Positions 6,361 through 10,650 of a stretch of DNA of 10,650 bases are shown here, one piece after another (position 1 is the stretch's first letter; each line of letters opens with the position of its first letter). The stretch comes from Holophaga sp. (GTDB taxonomy: Bacteria; Acidobacteriota; Holophagae; Holophagales; Holophagaceae), in the NCBI GenBank assembly GCA_030691225.1, contig JAUYES010000184.1:1-10650 (forward strand), written 5' to 3'. A program made the translations under genes and the position numbers. The notes beneath the pieces are model-generated. The model ran no database searches, was not told where the DNA came from, and saw only the letters and a list, made by a program, of their open reading frames with translations.

Positions 6361-6493
6361 CGTGGACAGCGCGCAGCTTCAATTCCAGGGCATGAATGAC
6401 CTTCACTATGGTGGAGAACTCGGGATTCCCCTTCGGTGATAGCACCTTGTATCCGTGTGGGCTCACACCACGCTTGTGCTTAGCCAGAATGAA
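6356..6493 (-). pseudogene. 3' remnant of a COG3636-type antitoxin gene
   Basis: The minus-strand frame from 6493 to the TGA at 6356-6358 encodes about 45 residues with no start codon. Its last 29 residues, starting LSPKGNPEFSTIVKVIHALE, align with the C-terminus of the intact antitoxin at 7151-7486 (LSPEGNPELDTFIKVVHALG). Conservation starts around the recognition helix. The first half of the protein, and any paired toxin, are missing. The fragment begins exactly after the TAA of the Uma2 gene and is in the same reading frame as it. The likely history is duplication of an antitoxin gene and replacement of its 5' half during a rearrangement involving the Uma2 gene. Confidence 0.75.
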
Positions 6494-7045
6494 TTAGCCG
6501 AGCGTTATGGGCAGCTTTCCGCCCAACAGCCCCACCACAGCACCCCATTGAATGGGGGCGCTATCCACGTAATGCCCACTCTCCAACCGCAGGAGCATCG
6601 CCACTTGCTCGGATGGATCCACGATCAGATATTCAGACACACCCGCCGCGGCGTATGCCCACCGCTTCTGCACGTTGTCCCGGCTCGCAGTCGAAGGGCT
6701 CAGGATTTCCACGATCAAGTCAGGGGCACCAACGATTCCATGAGGTGCAAGCTTGGCTGGATCGCAAATCACCGCGAGGTCAGGCTGGAAAACACTTTCC
6801 TGCCCCGGTAGGTAGAGGTCAACGGGTGCGGCGAATACCTCACACTCCCCGCCACCTGCCTTCCGCTTTCCTTCCTCCAGAGCATTTCCGAGCGCTAGAT
6901 ACAACCGCCCGCTTACCCTTTGATGTTCCAAGCTGGGGGCAGGCGTCATATCGTAGGCAACCCCGTTAATGAGTTCCCAGCGCCCCTCCCAGGTCTTCCA
7001 CTCTTCCACGGTATGACCGTGGCTATTGAGTGGCGGCAGGTTCAT
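6494..7045 (-). CDS. Uma2-family (DUF820) putative PD-(D/E)XK endonuclease
   Basis: 183 residues, normal for the family. Recognisable parts are WELINGVAYDMTPAPS (23-38), the acidic QPDLAV (87-92), APDLIVEILSPST (107-119) with D109 and E113, K127, and AGVSEYLIVDP (134-144). These fit the PD-(D/E)XK nuclease core, with D89, D109/E113 and K127 the probable catalytic set. Uma2 proteins are frequent in cyanobacteria and several environmental phyla, but their biological role is not established. The ATG at 7045 has an AGGGG Shine-Dalgarno about 6 nt upstream on the minus strand. It sits between an antitoxin remnant and an intact antitoxin gene, 105 bp downstream of the latter, so it may be carried by the same mobile or plastic segment. 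No partner gene is visible. Confidence 0.88.
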   Translation of the reverse strand: MNLPPLNSHGHTVEEWKTWEGRWELINGVAYDMTPAPSLEHQRVSGRLYLALGNALEEGKRKAGGGECEVFAAPVDLYLPGQESVFQPDLAVICDPAKLAPHGIVGAPDLIVEILSPSTASRDNVQKRWAYAAAGVSEYLIVDPSEQVAMLLRLESGHYVDSAPIQWGAVVGLLGGKLPITLG

Positions 7046-7070
7046 GGGGCACCCCTAGGACTTAGTTTAC

Positions 7071-7088
7071 CCGCAAGCCGATCTGCGG
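7071..7088. other. Short inverted repeat upstream of the Uma2 gene
   Basis: CCGCA (7071-7075) and TGCGG (7084-7088) frame an 8-nt loop, 26 bp before the Uma2 start codon. It may be an operator or a small hairpin in the 5' leader. No clear promoter boxes were found nearby. Confidence 0.2.
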
Positions 7089-7121
7089 ACCTTCCCTCGC
7101 TCATACTGCCCCGTCTTCCCC

Positions 7122-7155
7122 AGCCTGTTTCAGAACCATCCGAACGAACCTCAGG
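7122..7155. repeat. Imperfect direct repeat, copy 2 (antitoxin 3' flank)
   Basis: Second copy of the 33-34 bp sequence at 6328-6360, covering the stop codon and downstream flank of the intact antitoxin gene. The spacing between copies is about 795 bp. Confidence 0.6.
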
Positions 7156-7486
7156 TGGTGGTCGTTGCGTGGAGCTGAATGCCCAGAGCGTGGACAACCT
7201 TGATAAAGGTGTCCAGTTCCGGGTTCCCCTCCGGAGATAGTGCCCGGTAGAGAGACTCACGGCTTAGTCCCGTTGCCTTGGCAATCTTTGTCATACCCTG
7301 GGCTCGGGCTATGTCGCCCATGGCAGCGGCGATAACGCGGGGATCACCGTCTTCCAAAGCCGCCTCAAGGAGTGCCGCCATATCTTTTTCATCCTTAAGG
7401 TAGGCGGCGCCGTCATAGAGCGTGGTCTTAGCTCGGCCAATGGTTGCTGTTCGGGGGGTAGCGGTGTGGCTCTTACGGGTTTCCAT
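7151..7486 (-). CDS. Addiction-module antidote (COG3636, HigA-like HTH)
   Basis: 111 residues from the ATG at 7486. The core DMAALLEAALEDGDPRVIAAAMGDIARAQGM followed by the helix-turn-helix TKIAKATGLSRESLYRALSPEGNPE is diagnostic of the COG3636 antidote proteins that pair with RelE/HigB-like toxins. A basic, Thr-rich N-terminal extension precedes it. An ATG at 7495 is also in frame, but the AGAGG Shine-Dalgarno abuts it and is 9 nt from 7486, so the shorter form is preferred. It lies immediately downstream of its toxin gene, the usual order. The gene is intact although the toxin reading frame is broken, so it may persist as an orphan antitoxin or regulator. Confidence 0.88.
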   Translation of the reverse strand: METRKSHTATPRTATIGRAKTTLYDGAAYLKDEKDMAALLEAALEDGDPRVIAAAMGDIARAQGMTKIAKATGLSRESLYRALSPEGNPELDTFIKVVHALGIQLHATTTT

Positions 7487-7498
7487 GGGGGTCATCCT

Positions 7499-7788
7499 CT
7501 ACAGGCTATGGGCCAATTTCAGGGCGGTTCGAATGTCTTTTTCCTGAGTGCTCTTGTCCCCACCGGCAAGAAGGAAGATCAGGATTTCGCCCTTCTTGCA
7601 GAAATAGACCCGATACCCTGGGCCGTAATCAATCCGCATTTCTGAGACGCCCTCTCGCACAGGTTTTACATCGCCTGGAAGGCCGATGCTGAGACGGTAG
7701 ATCCTCGTTTGAAGCGGACCCGCGCTTGCCTGTCCTTCAGATCGGAAAGCCACTTCACGAACTCGGGGGTCTGGCGAACCTCATTCAT
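7499..7788 (-). pseudogene. RelE/HigB-like toxin gene with a single-base frameshift
   Basis: From the ATG at 7788 the minus strand encodes MNEVRQTPEFVKWLSDLKDR..., the expected N-terminus of COG3657-type (Gp49-like) addiction-module killer proteins. The frame then turns to non-family sequence after about residue 25. From 7711 the family sequence resumes in another frame (QTRIYRLSIGLPGDVKPVREGVSE, then IDYGPGYRVYFCKKG, LLAGGDKSTQEKDI) and runs to the TAG at 7499-7501. Adding one base at about 7712-7716 would restore a typical product of about 97 residues. An 84-residue frame from an ATG at 7753 contains the C-terminal part but begins with out-of-frame residues and would lack the first helix. 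It may be a true loss of function, which would be tolerated because the antitoxin remains, or a read error. Confidence 0.8.
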
Positions 7789-7794
7789 AGTATC

Positions 7795-7822
7795 AATGTA
7801 GCCCAAAGGCTACGATCTGCAA
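7795..7822 (-). promoter_or_regulatory. Candidate promoter/operator of the second toxin-antitoxin locus
   Basis: On the minus strand TTGCAG (7822-7817) and TACATT (7800-7795) stand 16 bp apart, just upstream of the toxin ATG at 7788. The palindrome GTAGCC-CAAA-GGCTAC (plus-strand 7798-7813) overlaps the spacer and the -10. An imperfect inverted repeat with one bulge, CTGCAACCCCTGGTGCAG, adjoins it at 7817-7834. Placement fits autorepression by the antitoxin. The box matches are only partial. Confidence 0.4.
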
Positions 7823-7849
7823 CCCCTGGTGCAGGTGACTCGCAAGCAG

Positions 7850-10345
7850 TTACTTCCGGATGGCATTCAGCAGAATGGCCAAGGGCGTGAGTGCGTTCAG
7901 GTTCTCCTGCCAGTTGGTGGCACGGCGGATGACCTGAGGCACCAAGACCGCATCTCCGGGTTCCACCGTGCGACGTTTCACCCAGCTATCGATGATGCGG
8001 CCGTCGGCCTTGAGTAGGCGGATATTCCAGGTATCGGCGTTGCGCGTGGTGCCACCGGCCAGTTTCAGCAGATCGCCCACGGACATGCCGCTCTTAACCT
8101 TGTAGAAGGCGAAGGGCGTGGCCGTTTCCCCCAGAATCATTACGGTGTCGGTGCGGCGGGGAATGATGATTTCGTCCTGATCGTTGAGTTCCAGATCGGC
8201 CTCGGTCTTTCCCGCAATGGCGGCAACAAAATCCACCACCACGCGATTCAGGCGACCCGCTCCGAGCCCGTGGAGAACAGGGACCTTGAAAAGGGTCGGT
8301 AAGGCCGTTCCAGTGGCTGGTGTAGCGCCCTTGAGATCAAAGATCTTGGTTTCGTTCAGGCGATCCAAAATATCCGAAATTCCGGAGGTATCGTCGACGC
8401 GAGAGGAATCAATTTTTTCAGCGTTCTTTAGGGGGTTTCGGAAAAAGATGCCGCCTTGGGGCATGGCCTCGGAGGTGAGCCCCCCGGCCCGCTGGATGAG
8501 GTGGGATAGCGTGGGCCGTTCCGTATCCAACACGTATAGGCCCGGTTTGGCCACTTGGCCGCCAATGCGGACCGTGCGGTGCACGCGGTATTCCGGCTTT
8601 TCATACACTGTGATCTGGTCATCGTCCTGCAGCAGGGGATTGAGCACGTCATCCACAAGATTCACGGGGCTGCCCGTTTCGGTGGAAGTCACCCGCGCCA
8701 GATCCAGCTTTCGCACCTCGCTGGGGCGGCCATCCTTGCTGCGGGCCAGTTCGGCTTCCAGGCGGTTGGCGCGTTTTTCGGGAATTCCAGCTAAAAACAC
8801 CAAATCGGCAACCCGCATGCCCTCGTGGAATTCGTAGACTCCGGCCTGGGTAAAGGGTCCCGAGAGGCTCACATGTTTCACCAAGCGCATGCGGCTGATG
8901 CGATGCAACTGCACCCGGTCCCGGTCTTCCAGGGGCAGGTTGTGGGCGGCTTGGCCCTCCAGGGCCTTGGCCACATCGAAGGAGAGAAAGCGCGTGGACC
9001 CGTCGCTCAGGGTGCGAACGATATCCCCGCGCTGCAGGTAGGTATCGGGCATGACCTGGGCCGGTTGCTTCAGCAGATCGCCCACCCTTAGGCCCTCGGT
9101 GCGTGCGAAGGTGCCCGGCACCCGGGCCCAACCCACCACCGAAACGATGGCATCGAGCCGATCGCGCCGGGGCAGGGCACTCAACACATCGCCGGCCTGG
9201 AGTTCGAAACCTCCCAGCTGGCCCATGGCCAAATCGATGACCGTCGTAACGCCATTGCGATCCCGTCGCCGCAGGGTCAGGCTATCGGCGTAGGCCTTGG
9301 GCAATAGTCGGCCACCATAGCTCAGGGCATCCTTGGCCGTTTCGCCGGGCAGCAGTTCGAACTGCATGGCAGGGGTGGGCGTCTCCGGGTTGGCATCCGA
9401 GATGGTTTTATCGGCACTGGTTTGATTTTTGGGCTTGGTTTCCACGGTTCGAATCATCCCCGGGTCCAGATCCGTATCGCGCCCCGCCACCCGCAGGAAG
9501 CCGCCTTCCAGAAGCACAGGGTTGAAGATCAACGGCACAAAGATGGTGTCACCGGTCTGCAGGGAAATATTCAGGTTGCCCGTGCCTTCGGCCCGCAGGG
9601 GGTAGAGATCCAATTGATGAATGACCTTGCCGCCCCGCATGACACGGATCTGGCGAAAGCTGCCCATGGCCGTGGGGCCACCCGATAGGCCCAGCACGTT
9701 TACCAGGCTACTGAGGCTGGGGACCAGGAAACTGCCGGGTTTGTAGACTTCGCCCATGACAAAGATGCGGATCTGGCGGAGCTTAAGCACGGAGAGTTCC
9801 ACGGAGGTTCCTGCTAGGACCCGGTTGACTCTGCCGTTGATGACACCTTTCGCTCGCCCAAGGCTGAGCCCTGCTACGGCCACGCTTCCCACCTTGGGGA
9901 TGAGCAGCTCGCCACGACCGTTCACCGTAGCGGGAACCTCGAAAGTGGCGCTTCCAAAGCCAGCCACCAGCATCTGATCCCCCACGCCCAGCACGTAATC
10001 TTCCCCAATCCCACCCTCCGTGGCATCGGGCATGTCTTCCCGGTTTTCAAACAAATCCTGGCCGAAGCGCCGAGGGCCTCCCTCTTTGATTTTTAACTGC
10101 TTCAATTCTTCTGCTTGCCGCAGGCGTTCCGAATTTTTCAGTAATAGCTCCGTATCACCCTCCTTGGGGAGTGTGAGTGGTTTGTTGGCATCAGAGGCCT
10201 TAGGTGTGGCATCAGGCGGCAGGTTTTTGTCCTTCTCTGCGGCGATAGCCTGCCGGATGCCTTGAGCATCAAGGAGGGCGTGCTCCTGAGCGCTTAGCCC
10301 AAGAGCAGCGAAAGATAGGACAAGGATGGAGACCGGTCGGATCAT
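7850..10345 (-). CDS. Polysaccharide export outer-membrane protein, PES plus multiple SLBB domains
   Basis: 831 residues from the ATG at 10345, chosen because GGGAG lies 8 nt upstream and the protein then begins with a signal peptide (hydrophobic 5-18, likely cleavage after LSA, residue 19). The frame extends upstream to 10474 without such signals. There is no lipobox Cys, unlike Wza. After a Lys/Glu/Gln-rich segment (about 65-95) comes a polysaccharide-export (PES) domain (about 115-190; DYVLGVGDQM). SLBB-type repeats follow at about 193-272, 280-395 (with a Thr/Asp/Lys-rich insertion near 290-325), 400-482, 491-582, 591-730 and 734-803, several showing the xGxVxxPGxY pattern (MGEVYKPGSF, IGGQVAKPGLY). 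A hydrophobic helix at 815-829 may be the membrane-spanning end. It is longer than Wza (about 380), resembling the large multi-SLBB exporters. It likely forms the periplasmic and outer-membrane channel for a capsule or exopolysaccharide, working with the divergent Wzz-like protein. Confidence 0.9.
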   Translation of the reverse strand: MIRPVSILVLSFAALGLSAQEHALLDAQGIRQAIAAEKDKNLPPDATPKASDANKPLTLPKEGDTELLLKNSERLRQAEELKQLKIKEGGPRRFGQDLFENREDMPDATEGGIGEDYVLGVGDQMLVAGFGSATFEVPATVNGRGELLIPKVGSVAVAGLSLGRAKGVINGRVNRVLAGTSVELSVLKLRQIRIFVMGEVYKPGSFLVPSLSSLVNVLGLSGGPTAMGSFRQIRVMRGGKVIHQLDLYPLRAEGTGNLNISLQTGDTIFVPLIFNPVLLEGGFLRVAGRDTDLDPGMIRTVETKPKNQTSADKTISDANPETPTPAMQFELLPGETAKDALSYGGRLLPKAYADSLTLRRRDRNGVTTVIDLAMGQLGGFELQAGDVLSALPRRDRLDAIVSVVGWARVPGTFARTEGLRVGDLLKQPAQVMPDTYLQRGDIVRTLSDGSTRFLSFDVAKALEGQAAHNLPLEDRDRVQLHRISRMRLVKHVSLSGPFTQAGVYEFHEGMRVADLVFLAGIPEKRANRLEAELARSKDGRPSEVRKLDLARVTSTETGSPVNLVDDVLNPLLQDDDQITVYEKPEYRVHRTVRIGGQVAKPGLYVLDTERPTLSHLIQRAGGLTSEAMPQGGIFFRNPLKNAEKIDSSRVDDTSGISDILDRLNETKIFDLKGATPATGTALPTLFKVPVLHGLGAGRLNRVVVDFVAAIAGKTEADLELNDQDEIIIPRRTDTVMILGETATPFAFYKVKSGMSVGDLLKLAGGTTRNADTWNIRLLKADGRIIDSWVKRRTVEPGDAVLVPQVIRRATNWQENLNALTPLAILLNAIRK

Positions 10346-10494
10346 GAGCTTAACTCCCGGCTTCCCACTAACATCAGCGCGAGGGAAGTTTCTATATTCT
10401 AGCGCGATGCGGGGATAGACCCAGCCTTTCTGGGCAATTTGAATTGGGTCGAGATTGAATAGACCTGCCCGCACCCCGAGACTAGACTGGGAAT
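10346..10494. promoter_or_regulatory. Divergent intergenic region between the export gene and the Wzz-like gene
   Basis: These 149 bp must hold both promoters. On the minus strand TAGAAT (10401-10396) is a fair -10 for the export gene, giving a leader of about 45 nt, but no clear -35 partner is seen. On the plus strand TAGACC (10460-10465) and TAGACT (10483-10488) are 17 bp apart, and the ATG at 10495 begins 7 nt after the -10, hinting at a leaderless message. A hairpin or palindrome CCCAG-CCTTT-CTGGG lies between them (10420-10434) and could bind a shared regulator. Confidence 0.4.
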
Positions 10495-10650
10495 ATGACT
10501 TTCCTTCTTCCGCTTCTGTCCTCCTTTGCCGATCGGCTTGCTAGTCTGAAAAGCCCCTTTCGAAATGCCTTTTTGGCCGGAGTAGTAATTGCAGGGATTA
10601 GCTTGTTCATGCCGAACACTTACAAATCAGAAGTTCGCATTCTGCCCGCG
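10495..10650 (+). CDS. Wzz/GumC-like polysaccharide co-polymerase, N-terminus (3' end outside window)
   Basis: The first 52 codons of a gene that runs off the window. The product has a short N-terminal cytoplasmic part, a hydrophobic segment (about residues 26-40, NAFLAGVVIAGISLF) and then MPNTYKSEVRILPA. The pattern of a membrane helix followed by P-x-x-Y-x-S-x-x-x-I-L-P is typical of the Wzz/chain-length-determinant domain of polysaccharide co-polymerases, which set polymer length at the inner membrane. Its divergent pairing with a multi-SLBB exporter supports this. The Shine-Dalgarno (GGGA, 2 nt before the ATG) is too close to be effective, so the start could be leaderless. Whether a tyrosine-kinase domain follows cannot be seen. 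Confidence 0.65.
   Translation, partial: MTFLLPLLSSFADRLASLKSPFRNAFLAGVVIAGISLFMPNTYKSEVRILPA

Noticed and set aside
10346..10474. N-terminal extension of the export protein to 10474
   Set aside because: It would bury the signal peptide 43 residues inside the protein, and the ATG at 10345 has a well-spaced Shine-Dalgarno.

Overview
The window reads as a chromosomal segment of a Gram-negative heterotroph. The evidence is an outer-membrane-type polysaccharide export protein next to a Wzz-like membrane protein, a fused aspartokinase-homoserine dehydrogenase, and sugar genes controlled by a ROK regulator. GC looks moderately high, around 60% by eye. Gene style and the GCCAAG repeat element would fit Acidobacteria such as Holophagaceae, or a neighbouring phylum. 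That placement is an impression and cannot be settled from the sequence.

Layout. Positions 2-2506 (+): the 3' end of a ROK-family sugar kinase-like protein, a PIG-L family N-deacetylase coupled to it by a GTGA overlap, and a helix-turn-helix ROK regulator 31 bp further on. These look like the tail of an operon for an N-acetylated sugar or glycoside and its control. Positions 2507-3104: a non-coding gap holding a roughly 200 bp element bounded by inverted arrays of an 8-bp CGCCAAGA unit, then a structured leader. The leader has a short ORF rich in Met, Ile and Thr codons and a strong terminator hairpin that ends about 20 nt before the next start codon. Positions 3105-5555 (+): a complete 816-residue bifunctional ThrA/MetL-type enzyme, probably under transcription attenuation.

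Positions 5627-7788 (all -): a small accessory island. It holds an intact HigB-HigA toxin-antitoxin pair with a palindrome in its promoter, the broken 3' end of a second antitoxin gene, a Uma2-family (PD-(D/E)XK) protein, and a complete COG3636-type antitoxin. Upstream of that antitoxin lies its RelE/HigB-like toxin gene, broken by what looks like a single missing base. The antitoxin fragment and the complete antitoxin gene, with matching sequence just past their stop codons, point to an old duplication.

Positions 7850-10345 (-): a long polysaccharide export protein with a signal peptide, a PES domain and about six SLBB-like repeats. A 149 bp divergent intergenic region separates it from the start of a Wzz/GumC-like gene (10495 to the window end, +). 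This is the edge of an exopolysaccharide or capsule locus that continues to the right.
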